From positions 248,001-312,000 of the forward strand of contig JADKJZ010000014.1 in assembly GCA_016720805.1 (NCBI GenBank): DNA of 64,000 bases, in the 5' to 3' direction. Made by a program: the position numbers and the translations under genes. The stretch is from Gemmatimonadota bacterium (lineage in GTDB: Bacteria; Gemmatimonadota; Gemmatimonadetes; Gemmatimonadales; GWC2-71-9). This document shows positions 1 to 9,194 of the stretch, piece after piece (within the stretch, counting starts at the first letter, position 1; every line of letters starts with the position of its first letter). The notes beneath the pieces are model-generated. The model saw nothing but the letters and a program-made list of their open reading frames with translations, did not search any database and was not told where the DNA came from.

Positions 1-1405
1 GTGCGCGCGCGCTTCCGCGACCGCGGTCTCGAGCCCGTCACTCCGCGCGCCGATGGCCTTGCTGCCGTCACTCAACTGGGTGAGCACCTCGCTGGCGTCG
101 ACGGGCAACGGCAGCCCGCGGCCGTCGTCGGTCACCAACTCCGGCAACAACCCGGTGGCGTGCGCCAACCCGCGACTCACTTCGCCGGCATCGTGCGCAA
201 AGCCGCCGAGTTGCATCTCCCGCTCGGCTTCCCGTCGCCGCACTCGAATCGTCGAGGAAATCGGCCCGAGAAAGGCGAGCAGCCACTCCCGCTCGCGGCG
301 GCCAAAGGCTCCCCGGAAAGCGCCCTTCGAGATACACCTCGCCGAGCGGATCGCCGCTCCGGCCGATCGGCGCCACGACCGAACGCCGCTCGTCGAAGGT
401 CTCGGCGTCCGGCACGAACGCCCCCTCGGGCCGCGCGCGCCGTGGGGTCCCGACCGTGACTTCCAGATCTGGCGTCCCGATCCGGATCACCACGGCCTCC
501 GCCTCGAAGATCGTCCGCAACTGTTCGGCGCTCTCGCGAATGCCGGCTTGCAGGTCGGCGTCGTCCAGCAGACGCTGGGCGAGCCGATAGGCCGCCAGGT
601 CCCGCTTCCGTGGATTGACCATCGGCAGGGCAAGGATCCCCCCCAAGCCGAAGATGGCCAACAGCGGAAGGGTCGTGAAGACCGGGAGAATGGGGAGCCC
701 AATCGACCCCAGCAGCTCGGGCACCAGCGAACTCACCACCGCCGGGACCAGGCCGAAGAGGACCGCCGCCAGCGTCCAGCTCACGGCCTGGCGCTGGGAG
801 GCCCGGCGATTGGACGAGGCCAGCGAGAGCAGGAGCGCGCCGACGGCCAGGGTGGCCCCGACCGGTTCAAAGGTCTGCCGCAGGAAGAAGCCGTCGACCA
901 CCCGGAGGAGCGGCGCCTCGCCAAAGGCGATCCCCCCGGCGGTGGCCACAAAGAGGGCGCCGTGGAGGGCATACCAGCCGGTCACGATCCCGAACCAGAA
1001 GCGCTGCTGGTGGTTCCAGGCGACCGCGAGTGCGAAGTGGACGACGACGGGCGTCAACAGGTAACGCCACGGGCCGACGATCAGAAACAGCCCGAGCGGG
1101 GTGGACTTGCTGACTGGCGCGTCAAGGGACAGGAGCGCAGTCAGGACGGCCGCGGCCGAGACGAGCCCGAGGAATGGGGCGGTCGGTGGGGCCTCCGGCG
1201 TCTGGATGAGCGCCAGGACACCCAGTCCGAGCAGGAGCAGGGCCACCAGCCCGGAGACGGCGACCACGGTCGAGTCCGGTGCCGGCGAAATGAGGAGGGG
1301 GCCGACGACCAGCCCCGCACTGATACAGGCGACCGCCGCAATGAGCGGCCAGCTCCCGAGCGGGCGGCGGAGTGACACGGAGGCGGTCGTTTGGGCATCA
1401 GTCAT
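1..1405 (-). CDS. membrane-bound sensor with GAF-like domain (partial, frameshifted)
   Basis: The protein begins at the ATG at 1405 (MTDAQTTASV). About eight hydrophobic segments fill the first 290 residues, followed by a soluble stretch that resembles a GAF domain (QLRTIFEAEAVVIRIG). The reading frame breaks near 311-320: the upstream frame runs into low-complexity Arg/Ala sequence, while the next frame continues sensibly as RREREWLLAFLGPISSTIRV and stays open to the window edge. Removing one base in the CTTTCCGGGG stretch (minus strand) joins the two. The C-terminus lies outside the window. The continuation has a possible histidine-kinase-like helix (GGFAHDAGEVSRGLAHATG), but no ATPase domain is visible, so a kinase role is only inferred. 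It diverges from a PAS/Fis regulator across a 96-bp gap, which suggests a signalling pair. Confidence 0.55.
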
Positions 1406-1501
1406 GGATGAGGGAAGAATATGGCCCGTCGGAGCGGGGAGAGGAAACCGCCCCACGTCACCAACTGAAACCAAGAGGCCCCCTTGGGCGTATCACCTGA
1501 C

Positions 1502-1963
1502 ATGACCCAGCCGATGATGACCCCGACCCTTCCGTCGGTCTTCTCGCCGCTCGCGAAGGCGCTCCTCGATTCATTCAACGAGGGCGTCATCGTGTTCGAC
1601 AAGGACGGGCGGATTCTCTACCTCAACGCCTCCGGGCGTGATTCCCTCGCCGAGGCTGGACTGGATCCCGCCGGTGAGAAGGACGACCTCCTCCCTGAGC
1701 TCGCCGGGATGGGTGGTCGGCTCGCCCCGATCCGGGTTGGTTCGTTGGAACTCGGTGAGGCGATCTTCCTCCCCCGCCGGGAGGGTCCGACCACCCTCGC
1801 GGAGCGAGAAAAGGACGCGATTGTCCGCTCGCTCGAGGCGCACAATTGGCGCCTCGCGGAAACGGCAAAGACCCTCGGCATCTCGCGCACCACGCTGTGG
1901 CGTCGCCTCCGTGCCTATGGCCTCCACCGTGACGGGCGCACCAAGTGGGATCAGGCGTCGTAG
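1502..1963 (+). CDS. PAS-like/Fis-type HTH transcriptional regulator
   Basis: A 153-residue protein. Residues 10-55 resemble a PAS sensor core (LDSFNEGVIVFDKDGRILYL), and residues 100-146 form a Fis-type helix-turn-helix (RLAETAKTLGISRTTLWRRL) like that at the C-terminus of NtrC-family activators. No AAA+ sigma-54 ATPase domain lies between them, so it would act as a simple DNA-binding regulator. The ATG at 1502 is preferred over the TTG at 1484 because it gives a typical short N-terminus. Its 3' end overlaps the next gene by 19 bp. Its divergence from the membrane sensor suggests it is the response partner of that protein; this is inferred from position only. Confidence 0.7.
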   Translation: MTQPMMTPTLPSVFSPLAKALLDSFNEGVIVFDKDGRILYLNASGRDSLAEAGLDPAGEKDDLLPELAGMGGRLAPIRVGSLELGEAIFLPRREGPTTLAEREKDAIVRSLEAHNWRLAETAKTLGISRTTLWRRLRAYGLHRDGRTKWDQAS

Positions 1964-4126
1964 CGCTGTTGGCCTTCGCCCTGATCGGGCAACAGGCCGC
2001 CGACACCACCACGTACGCCGACCGAGCCACCAGAGACCTGGTGGCTCGTGCGGTTGCGCGTCACGCCTCCGCCGATACCACCGTCCGCGACTATCAGGCC
2101 CACCTCCGCTATCGCGTCTCGTTCGGGATTGGCCAACGGCGCTGGGCGGATGTGCCGACCGCCGCCGTCGAAGAACAGGACGGCACGGTCCACTGGTCGC
2201 TGCCCAACGATCTTCGCGTCGATATTCTCGGCCGTCGCGAGGCATCACGCCTCGATGGCGTGAACCTGATGTCGTCGTTCAGTCGGCCCTGGTTCGTGCC
2301 GCGCACGCTGGGCGACTCGATCCGCGTGCTCGGTGGCGACGCCTCGTCGCGCGCCGCGCCGCATCCGCTCTCGAAGGGTGGCGAGGCGATCTACCGCTAC
2401 GCCGCCGGCGACTCGCTGGTGATCGGCATGCAGGGCCGCCGCTTCACCATCCGCTCGATCACGATCATGCCGCGCGAGAATGCGGCGGTCGCGGTGGCCG
2501 GCCGACTCTGGGTCGACACCGAGAGCGGCGATGTGGTGCGATTCACCTTCCGCTTTGTCGGACGGGAACTCTGGACCGATCTCGACGACGAGATGTCGGG
2601 CGATTCGGTCGGTGCCCGGCGTGCCGGTCGCATCGTGCAGCAGCTCGTCCAGCTCGATGCCGACCTCGAGTACTCGCTGCAGGAGAACAAGTACTGGTTG
2701 CCGGCACGCCAAGTCCTCTCGGGCCGTGTGACGGTGCCGCTCGGCGGCGGCCTGACCGTGCCCTTCGAGGCGACGACCACCTTCGATGATTACGACGTCA
2801 ACACCGGCAAGGGCGTCGTCTTCACGGCGGCGTTCCGGGATTCGACGTCGCGGCCCACCCGGGAAGAGCGCGTCGCGGCGCGCGATTCGCTCCGTGCGGC
2901 CCGGCGTGACAACGTCATTCCCGATTCCCTGCGTGCCCGCGACAACACCGGCTACCTCGCGCGGGGCGGCCGGTATCAGGTGCATCGGCCGCCCGTCGAC
3001 TCGCTGCGGCAGTACGCCGCCTGGAGCGATTCGCTCGTGCTCGAACAGGATCCGGTCGAGCGGGCACGGCTGCGCGAGGCGTTGGCCGACGTGGCCGGCA
3101 TCGTCGAGGACTTGCCGCCGGGGTTGAGCGGCAAACCGGGATTCGGCTTCGCGTGGGAGAAGCTTCCGGACATGATTCGCTTCAACCGGGTGCAGGGGAC
3201 GACTTTCTCGTATGGCCAGCGATTCGGGACGCCGTGGGGATTCACGACCGCGTTTGCCACGGCGCGCTATGGCCTTGCCGACCATCGGGTGATGGCGACG
3301 GGCATGATCGTGCGTGACGCGCCGAGTGGGCGCTTCACGATCAGCGGTGGGCGCGATCTGGCCGACATCGATCCCTGGGCGCGCGGGCTGAGCTTCGGCA
3401 ATTCACTGCGTGGCATGCTGGTCGGGCGCGACGAAGGAGCCTATCTCCTCGCGCAGGGCGTGCGGCTCCAGCTCGAGCGGAGCGCAGGGTTGGGTCGGGA
3501 GCTGCTCCTCGCCGGCTATATCGCCGACCAGCAGAGCGTGGCGACCGAGTCGAACGGCGGCCTGCCGCACACCTTCGACAAGTCGTGGTCCTTCCCCGGC
3601 AATCCCACGGTCCGCGAGGGTCTCGCGACCGGCGGGCAGCTCCGCTATACCGCGCAGCAGTATGGGCGGGCGTTCGGTCTGTCCGGTGGAAGGTGTCGCG
3701 GTGGATGGCGAGGTCGCGGGTCGACTGACCGCCGATTGGCGGCAGACGTGGTGGCGCGGCGCGGTGACGTTGCGGCTGAAGGGCGGCCTCGCAGAAGGCA
3801 GCGACCTGGTGCCGCAGATGGCGCTGCGGGCCGGCGGCCTCAACACGGTGCGCGGCTACGACTTCGGTGTGGCGAGCGGTGATGCCCTCTGGTCGGCGCA
3901 GCTCGACGTGATGCGCGCCGGTCGCGGCGCCGTGAAGACGGTGCTCTTCGCCGATGCCGGACAGGCGGGTCGACGGGACGCCTTCGGCGACGCTCCGTTC
4001 CTCTCCGGGGCCGGCGTCGGTGTCACGGTGCTTGGCGGGATCATCCGCGCCGAACTGAGCCATCCACTCACCGAGCGTGCCGGCCGCGGTCTCCGCTTCG
4101 ACCTGATCTTTGGCGGGGCTCGGTGA
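1945..4126 (+). CDS. outer-membrane beta-barrel protein with BamA/TamA-like C-terminus (frameshifted)
   Basis: A GTG at 1945 opens a hydrophobic signal-like N-terminus (GVVALLAFALIGQQA). A long periplasmic-looking region follows, then a C-terminal barrel region containing LNTVRGYDFG, the RGY-type signature of BamA/ShlB/TamA surface-antigen domains, and a closing strand GRGLRFDLIFGGAR. The frame changes around 3665-3700: the first frame becomes Arg/Gly-rich, and the +1 frame continues as EGVAVDGEVAGRLTADWRQ to the stop at 4126. Removing one base rejoins them into roughly 726 residues. The substrate is unknown; an outer-membrane location is inferred from the signal peptide and barrel. The stop overlaps the GTG start of the next gene by 3 bases, so the two are probably co-transcribed. 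Confidence 0.65.
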
Positions 4127-4665
4127 CCCGAGGCCGGCTGATCGTCGTCGTGGCGCTGCTCCTGGCTGCCGCCGGGGCAGGGCTCTGGTGGTGGCGCGGG
4201 CGTGACGGCGCCCTGCCGCTGGGCGGCGTGCCGGCGGACGCCATCGCCCTCAGTTGGAAGGGGAAGTTCAAGGGGAGCGCCACGCTCCCGGCGACGGTGA
4301 ACTGGTGCCCGGGGAGTCGCGTCGCCATCGTCGAGGGACTCTCCAACGACACCGGCTTCGTGATGGTCGTCCATGCGGCCGACACGCTCGCGAAGGGGAC
4401 GATGTCGGTGCTGCCGGCCGAGTTCATCGCGGCGGCTGGCGGCCCGCGCCCCGCGGCGTCCAGTGCCCTGCGCTGGCCAGCCGATACCGCGATCCTCGCG
4501 GGGTATCGCGGTCAGAATGGGCTGGTCGAGTTGGTGCCCCAGGGCGGGCGTCTTTCCGCCACCTTCACGATCCGGATGCAACCGCCGATGTCCTCGGACA
4601 CGATCAGCGTCACCGGGGCGTTCCGGAACCTGAAGGTGGAGTCGCGGGCGGTGGGCTGCCCCTGA
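4123..4665 (+). CDS. hypothetical membrane-anchored protein
   Basis: A 180-residue protein starting at a GTG that overlaps the upstream stop codon. Residues 4-24 form a single hydrophobic anchor (RLIVVVALLLAAAGAGLWWW), followed by a soluble beta-rich domain facing the periplasm or outer leaflet. I do not recognise a family. Translational coupling to the barrel protein suggests a shared envelope role. A GATGATC-type heptad repeat begins 5 bp after the stop. Confidence 0.6.
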   Translation: MTRGRLIVVVALLLAAAGAGLWWWRGRDGALPLGGVPADAIALSWKGKFKGSATLPATVNWCPGSRVAIVEGLSNDTGFVMVVHAADTLAKGTMSVLPAEFIAAAGGPRPAASSALRWPADTAILAGYRGQNGLVELVPQGGRLSATFTIRMQPPMSSDTISVTGAFRNLKVESRAVGCP

Positions 4666-4670
4666 CGGAC

Positions 4671-4703
4671 GATGATCGATGATCGATCATCGATGATCGA
4701 TCA
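4671..4703. repeat. heptad repeat locus H1 (GATGATC type)
   Basis: Five consecutive 7-bp units read GATGATC, GATGATC, GATCATC, GATGATC and a partial GATCA. GATCATC is the reverse complement of GATGATC, so the array can fold back on itself. It begins 5 bp after the stop of the hypothetical gene and lies upstream of ispH. Confidence 0.85.
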
Positions 4704-4745
4704 CCCAGCTCTCGAATCCCCGCCTTGTCGAGTATCTTCCCCCTC

Positions 4746-5939
4746 ATGGAATCCACCTACTTCCGCCGCGGTTTCGGCCTCAAGGGCGAGATCGAGGCGC
4801 AGCGCTCGGCGGACTATGCCAGCGGGATCGTCGAGACCGTCCGGGCCAACGGGAACCGGCTGCAGGTCGGTCCGCTGACCTTCCGGCTCGCCAAGGAATT
4901 CGGCTTCTGTTACGGCGTCGATCGCGCCGTCGACTATGCCTACGAGACTCGTCGCAAGTTCCCCGATCGTCGGTTGCTGTTGGTGGGCGAGATCATTCAC
5001 AATCCGCACGTGAATGAGAAGCTCGCGGCGATGGGGATCATCTTCCTCGAGCACAACCCCGGCGCGGACTTCGATTTCACCGACATCACGCCCGAAGACG
5101 TCGTCATCATCCCCGCCTTCGGCGTGACGATGAAGGACTTCCAGCGGCTGCGCGCCATTGGCTGTGTGCTGGTGGACACCACCTGCGGGTCGGTCCTCAA
5201 CGTCTGGAAGCGGGTCGACAGTTATGCCCGTGATGGCTACACCGCGGTCATCCACGGCAAGCACTACCACGAGGAGACGCAGGCCACGGCGTCGCAAGCG
5301 ACCAAGCACGATGGCGGGAAGTACCTGGTCGTCTTCGACATGGCCGAGGCGCGTATGGTCTGCGATGTGATCGAGGGGAAGGGCGACGCGTCTGCGCTGG
5401 CGGAGCGGTTCGCGAAGGCCTGTTCGCCCGGCTTTGATTTTACGGCTGATCTGCGGCGAATCGGGGTCGCCAACCAGACCACGATGCTCTCCGGGGAATC
5501 GCTGGCCATCGCGGCCGAGCTCCGGAAGTCGCTGATCGTGGCCTATGGCGAGGCCGCCGTGGACGATCATTTTCGCTCCTTCGACACCATCTGTTCCGCC
5601 ACGCAGGAGCGTCAGGATGCCGTGGTCGAGCTGCTCCAGGAGCCGCTCGACCTGATGCTGGTGGTGGGAGGCTACAACTCCTCCAACACTTGCGCCCTGG
5701 CCGCCCTGGCCCAGAGCAAGGGCGTCCGGACCTACCACCTCGAGGATGCGGAGGGGGTGGACCCGGAGGCCGGTACCCTTCGGCACCAGCCGGTCCGCAC
5801 CAAGCGGGAAGAGGTCCTGGCCGATTGGCTGGGTGACGCGAAGATCATCGGCATCACCGCCGGCGCCTCGACCCCCAACAACAAGATCGGCGAGACGATC
5901 GCTCGGGTGGGGGCGATGATCGGCGTGGAAGTGAGGTAG
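4746..5939 (+). CDS. ispH: 4-hydroxy-3-methylbut-2-enyl diphosphate reductase
   Basis: IspH (LytB) catalyses the last step of the MEP isoprenoid pathway, reducing HMBPP to IPP and DMAPP with a [4Fe-4S] cluster. The three cluster cysteines are visible in FGFCYGVDRA, VDTTCGSVLN and TICSATQERQ. The active-site region IHGKHYHEET and the substrate-binding GGYNSSNT are also present. At about 397 residues, with an N-terminal extension and GGYNSSNT, it belongs to the longer plant/cyanobacteria-like class rather than the roughly 316-residue E. coli type. The ATG at 4746 is chosen because the following MESTYFRRGF matches the usual N-terminus of that class. Confidence in function is high. Confidence 0.95.
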   Translation: MESTYFRRGFGLKGEIEAQRSADYASGIVETVRANGNRLQVGPLTFRLAKEFGFCYGVDRAVDYAYETRRKFPDRRLLLVGEIIHNPHVNEKLAAMGIIFLEHNPGADFDFTDITPEDVVIIPAFGVTMKDFQRLRAIGCVLVDTTCGSVLNVWKRVDSYARDGYTAVIHGKHYHEETQATASQATKHDGGKYLVVFDMAEARMVCDVIEGKGDASALAERFAKACSPGFDFTADLRRIGVANQTTMLSGESLAIAAELRKSLIVAYGEAAVDDHFRSFDTICSATQERQDAVVELLQEPLDLMLVVGGYNSSNTCALAALAQSKGVRTYHLEDAEGVDPEAGTLRHQPVRTKREEVLADWLGDAKIIGITAGASTPNNKIGETIARVGAMIGVEVR

Positions 5940-5940
5940 G

Positions 5941-6039
5941 GAACGGCGAACGGCGAACGGCGAACGGGACGAAGGGTGAAACGTGAGACGTGAAACGGGA
6001 GCCAACGAGCGGCCCACGTTTCACGTTTAACCTTTCACC
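5941..6039. repeat. heptad repeat locus H2 (GAACGGC/GTGAAAC arms around a core)
   Basis: Left arm: GAACGGC repeated three times, GAACGGG, ACGAAGG, GTGAAAC, GTGAGAC, GTGAAAC. A GC-rich core of about 21 nt follows at roughly 5997-6017, then a right arm of near reverse complements (GTTTCAC, GTTTAAC, CTTTCAC). The array starts two bases after the ispH stop. Its core resembles the reverse complement of the H7 core. Confidence 0.85.
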
Positions 6040-6061
6040 ATCTCCGTACCCGTTTGCCGTC

Positions 6062-6087
6062 TTGACAATAAACCAGTCATACGACTG
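6062..6087 (+). promoter_or_regulatory. promoter/operator of the winged-helix gene
   Basis: A perfect -35 hexamer TTGACA (6062-6067) is followed by the inverted repeat CAGTC-N4-GACTG (6074-6087), directly upstream of the ATG at 6096. The palindrome sits where a repressor would block polymerase, so autoregulation by the downstream winged-helix protein is likely. No convincing -10 with standard spacing is visible. Confidence 0.45.
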
Positions 6088-6095
6088 CTTTATGT

Positions 6096-6746
6096 ATGCC
6101 AAAGTCGCCAGTAACGGCCGCCATCCACGACCCGATCTCCGCCATTCTGGGGACTCGAGGCAAGGTCGCGGTGATGCGAGTGCTCGCTTCGGCCGCAAAC
6201 CCGCTCCAGCAAAGGGAAGTGGCTCGGCGGACCGGAATGGCCCTCCGGACCGTGGAGCTGGCGCTCGACGACCTGCTCGCCTCCGGCATCGTCGAACGAC
6301 TGGCCGGGGGACGCGAGCGGCTCGTGCAGGTACGCTCCTCTCATCGCCTCACCCCCTCGATCCTCGCCGTCCTCCGCGCCGGCGCCGACCACTGGCCGGC
6401 CCTCCGCTCCGAACTGCGAGCTGCCGCAACCACCCCGCACGACCCCGCCCTCCTCTCGGTCGCCGTCGTCGGACGGGTCGCCACCCGCACGGAGAGAATC
6501 GGCGATCCCCTCGACCTGCTCCTGCTCGCTGCCGACGGCCCCACCGCAGCCCGATGGGTCGCACGCTTCGCCTCCCTGGCTGACACCGTGGCCACCCGAT
6601 TCGGTGTGACGCTGCGCCCGATCGGCTACGGGTTGAATGCCGCTCGAGAAATGTGGGCAGTGCGTACATCTGCTGCTGAGCAGACCGTCCGCGAGGCTGA
6701 GCGGGTTCACGGGGCAGAGCTCCTGGTGCTGCTCAGCGGCGGCTAA
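6096..6746 (+). CDS. winged-helix protein with degenerate nucleotidyltransferase-like domain
   Basis: A 216-residue protein. Residues 15-75 form a winged helix (RGKVAVMRVLASAANPLQQR, then REVARRTGMALRTVELALDD). Residues 125-170 resemble the minimal nucleotidyltransferase fold (VVGRVATRTERIGDPLDLLL), but the usual GSxARG and SDxDL residues are not clearly kept. Such fusions are often annotated as transcriptional regulators or MNT-like proteins. It probably binds DNA, and the inverted repeat just upstream is a good candidate target. Catalytic activity of the second domain is doubtful. No toxin partner is next to it. Confidence 0.6.
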   Translation: MPKSPVTAAIHDPISAILGTRGKVAVMRVLASAANPLQQREVARRTGMALRTVELALDDLLASGIVERLAGGRERLVQVRSSHRLTPSILAVLRAGADHWPALRSELRAAATTPHDPALLSVAVVGRVATRTERIGDPLDLLLLAADGPTAARWVARFASLADTVATRFGVTLRPIGYGLNAAREMWAVRTSAAEQTVREAERVHGAELLVLLSGG

Positions 6747-6869
6747 TGGTCGATACTCGCCGGGCCGAACAGCGAGTCCGTGACTTCACAGCCAAGGACC
6801 GTTCGGCAGACCGCGCTTCTGCTCACGCTGCGTCTCTGCGCGATAGAGAGCGCTACCGAAAATCTTGAG

Positions 6870-6894
6870 CAAATGTACGCAATGCACACATTTG
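6870..6894. promoter_or_regulatory. candidate TetR operator
   Basis: An inverted repeat CAAATGT-N11-ACATTTG lies 34 bp upstream of the TetR-family start at 6928 in an A/T-rich intergenic segment. A TACATT hexamer at 6914-6919 could be the -10. TetR-family genes commonly repress themselves through such palindromes. Confidence 0.5.
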
Positions 6895-6927
6895 CGATTC
6901 CAAGGCCAAAGTGTACATTGATCACAT

Positions 6928-7539
6928 ATGCCTAACCCGTTGCACGACAACGCCAAGCCGAAGTCGGGCTATCATCACGGCGATCTCCGCGCCGAGTTGA
7001 TTCGCGAGGGAATCCGTCAGCTGGAGCGGGGTGGTGTCGCCGAACTCTCGTTGCGGCAACTGGCTAAAAGCGTCGGCGTGACGGGGTCAGCCCCGTACCG
7101 GCATTTCCCGGATCGGTCGGCGTTGCTGGAGGCGATCGCCGCCGAAGGGTACCGGCGGGTGGCGGCCACGCTGGCGCCGAGTGGGGTCAGGGTCGCCGAG
7201 GGGGCGCGGCGGGTGGTCCACTTCGCCGCGGAGCACCCGGCGTGGTGGGAGTTGATGGCGGGGGGCGGTGGGGCGATCGGGCCCGATCTCGAGGAGGCGC
7301 GGGGGTCCTTTCTCGCGGAACTTGTCGGGGTGGTCGAGCGATCAATCGGTGGTGAGTCAGCCGAGGAGGCGATCCGCTTGGCTGTGGCGGTCTGGGCCGC
7401 GCTCCTCGGTCTGGTACGGCTCCGTGCCAGCGGTGGGGTGGCCGTGCTCGACGAGGCCATGGTGCCCGAACCGGCCGCGTTGGCCGAATCGATCGTTACT
7501 GGCCGGCCGATGCCACCAGCTGGCGCGCGACCGCGGTGA
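6928..7539 (+). CDS. TetR/AcrR-family transcriptional regulator
   Basis: A 203-residue protein with the N-terminal TetR helix-turn-helix at residues 15-65 (YHHGDLRAELIREGIRQLER, and LRQLAKSVGVTGSAPYRHFP), followed by an all-helical ligand-binding domain rich in Ala and Trp. An ATG at 6928 follows an A/T-rich regulatory region with a palindrome. It converges with and overlaps the DUF72 gene by 44 bp at their 3' ends. The ligand is unknown, and no transporter gene is adjacent to hint at one. Confidence 0.85.
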   Translation: MPNPLHDNAKPKSGYHHGDLRAELIREGIRQLERGGVAELSLRQLAKSVGVTGSAPYRHFPDRSALLEAIAAEGYRRVAATLAPSGVRVAEGARRVVHFAAEHPAWWELMAGGGGAIGPDLEEARGSFLAELVGVVERSIGGESAEEAIRLAVAVWAALLGLVRLRASGGVAVLDEAMVPEPAALAESIVTGRPMPPAGARPR

Positions 7540-8281
7540 TCGTGAGCGGGGCACACCCTTCGGCGCGGTTGTTGACGATCAGGTAGGCGGGGACGCGGAG
7601 TTCGAGGGCTGCCTTGGCGAGTGCCGCGAGGTCGCCGCGGAGCTCAGGGTTCTCGTCCTGCACATGGTCATACGGCGCGAACGCATCGACCGCTGTCGAG
7701 TAGCTCCGACCCGGGCGGAGAAGGGCCCGCGCCACCAGGAAGTCGGCCGTGATGGCATCGTGCAGCTGGAACTGCTCGCCGATCGACGGCATCCGAGTCC
7801 AGCTGTTGAAGAGATGCGCGACGCCGTGGGTCCGCAGCACCGCAAAGTACTCCGGGCCCAGGTACTCCTGGTTGCGGAGCTCGACGGCGTAGGGGACCCC
7901 TCGAGGGAGCTGCCCGAAGAAGGCATCGAGTCGCATCGCGAAGTCGGCGGCACCGAGCTTGGCGGTTCGCGCAATCGTCTGGAATTCGAAGACGAACGGA
8001 CCAATGTGCTCGGCAAAATGCGCCTGCATCGGCCCCAGCACTTCGTTGGTGAACAGGTCGGCGTTGAGCCAGTCCGGGTTGAGCTGGCCGAAGTGGGCTC
8101 GTTCCTTCGGATTCGCGAAGGTGTGGGCGGTGATCCGATCCCAGACCTTGCTGACACAGCGGAAGTCGGCGGGGAGCGCCGCGGCATAGCTCGCCAGCGT
8201 CCGCTCGGAGGGCGGCGTGTAGAAGAAGGAGTCGATCCCCACCGTCCGGAAGAGCGGCCAGCGCGCATACTCCGCCAGCAT
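7496..8281 (-). CDS. DUF72 family protein (true N-terminus lies further upstream)
   Basis: The sequence matches the DUF72 TIM-barrel family (FRCVSKVWDRITAHTF; YAVELRNQEYLGPEYF; TRMPSIGEQF). The ATG at 8281 is the first canonical start, but the same frame continues upstream with clear family sequence (IRFGCSSWTYPGWTGLIYEK) to about 8425 with no ATG, GTG or TTG before an in-frame stop at about 8443. A CTG at 8374 precedes this motif. A GTG at 8433 in another frame would work if one indel is present. The gene abuts heptad repeat H3 at its 5' side. DUF72 proteins have no settled biochemical role; here it sits among DNA-repair genes. Confidence 0.8.
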   Translation of the reverse strand: MLAEYARWPLFRTVGIDSFFYTPPSERTLASYAAALPADFRCVSKVWDRITAHTFANPKERAHFGQLNPDWLNADLFTNEVLGPMQAHFAEHIGPFVFEFQTIARTAKLGAADFAMRLDAFFGQLPRGVPYAVELRNQEYLGPEYFAVLRTHGVAHLFNSWTRMPSIGEQFQLHDAITADFLVARALLRPGRSYSTAVDAFAPYDHVQDENPELRGDLAALAKAALELRVPAYLIVNNRAEGCAPLTITAVARQLVASAGQ

Positions 8282-8452
8282 CTTCGCGCCAGCCCCGGTC
8301 GCCGGATACGGCTTCTCGTAGATCAGCCCCGTCCACCCCGGATACGTCCAGGAGGAACAGCCAAAGCGGATCAGCGGGGAGAGCTGATCCGCGAGGGCGG
8401 CGACTTCGGCGGGGAGGGGCCAGGAGGGTGCACCCCGAAACTATACTACCAA

Positions 8453-8479
8453 ATCGATGATCGATGATCGATCATCGAT
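8453..8479. repeat. heptad repeat locus H3 (GATGATC type)
   Basis: Units of CGATGAT, CGATGAT, CGATCAT and a partial unit fill the space between the YceI-family stop (TAA at 8481-8479, minus strand) and the 5' end of the DUF72 gene. It contains forward and reverse-complement units, like H1. Confidence 0.8.
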
Positions 8480-9081
8480 TACTTCCCGTCCTTCACGAAG
8501 TTGAAATCCAGCTCCAGCTGAATCGGATCATCCACGCGCGCCACCACCGGCACGCGAGGCACCGCAATGCCGAAATCGGAGAAGACGAACTTCGTCTTGG
8601 CCGTCCCGGTCAGCCCGGTCGGGCTCGCGGTGGCGGTGACGGTCCAGGTGGTTGGCTTGGTGACCCCCTTGAGGGTCAGGTCGCCCACCAACGTGAAGTT
8701 CAGCGCACCGCTGGTTGGCATCTTCGCCGGGAGGCCAGTGATCTCCTTGACGACGAGGACGGCGTTCGGGTAGGTCGCCGTCTCGAGGGTGTTGCGCTGC
8801 ACGTACCCGTCGCGGCGATCGCGGTCGGTCTTCAGCAGGGTGAGGTCGATCGTGATCTTGGAGCCGGAGGAGACCACCTTGCCCGCCTTGTCGAGCGCGA
8901 TCCCCCCGGTCACGCCGGCCGTCTTGCCGACGACGTCATTTTCGATGGTGTTGGCGGCGAGCAGCTCCCGGACCTGATAGCGCGCCTCGGTGCCGGTGGG
9001 GTTCAGCGTGTAGTGGCTCTGGGCGGCCAACGGGGTGGCAGTCAGGCTCAGGAGGGCAAGGGTCGTGGCAAGGCGGGTCAT
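8479..9081 (-). CDS. YceI-family periplasmic lipocalin-like protein
   Basis: A 200-residue protein with a signal peptide (MTRLATTLALLSLTATPLAAQ) and a YceI-type beta barrel: TEARYQVRELLA near the start, the LTLLKTDRDRRDGYVQRNTL helix-loop, and the closing VVARVDDPIQLELDFNFVKD. YceI proteins bind isoprenoid or other lipophilic ligands in the periplasm. The gene stands alone between two GATGATC-type repeats. Nothing in the sequence identifies the ligand. Confidence 0.85.
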   Translation of the reverse strand: MTRLATTLALLSLTATPLAAQSHYTLNPTGTEARYQVRELLAANTIENDVVGKTAGVTGGIALDKAGKVVSSGSKITIDLTLLKTDRDRRDGYVQRNTLETATYPNAVLVVKEITGLPAKMPTSGALNFTLVGDLTLKGVTKPTTWTVTATASPTGLTGTAKTKFVFSDFGIAVPRVPVVARVDDPIQLELDFNFVKDGK

Positions 9082-9159
9082 CGGGTCCGGGACTCCAGAT
9101 TGGGGTGCATCGCAGGTGACGAATCAATACGGGGCGAGGGCACGGGGGGTTGCACCGCC

Positions 9160-9194
9160 ATCGATGATCGATCATCGATGATCGATCATCGATG
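9160..9194. repeat. heptad repeat locus H4 (GATGATC type), supplies the dnaE2 stop
   Basis: Alternating ATCGATG and ATCGATC units. On the minus strand the array encodes the last residues of the polymerase (SSMIDHR) and its TGA stop at 9172, so the repeat extends into the coding region. Confidence 0.85.

Noticed and set aside
8430..8460. A further LexA-like box upstream of the DUF72 gene
   Set aside because: A CCGAA occurs there, but the second half-site and the 6-bp spacing are missing.
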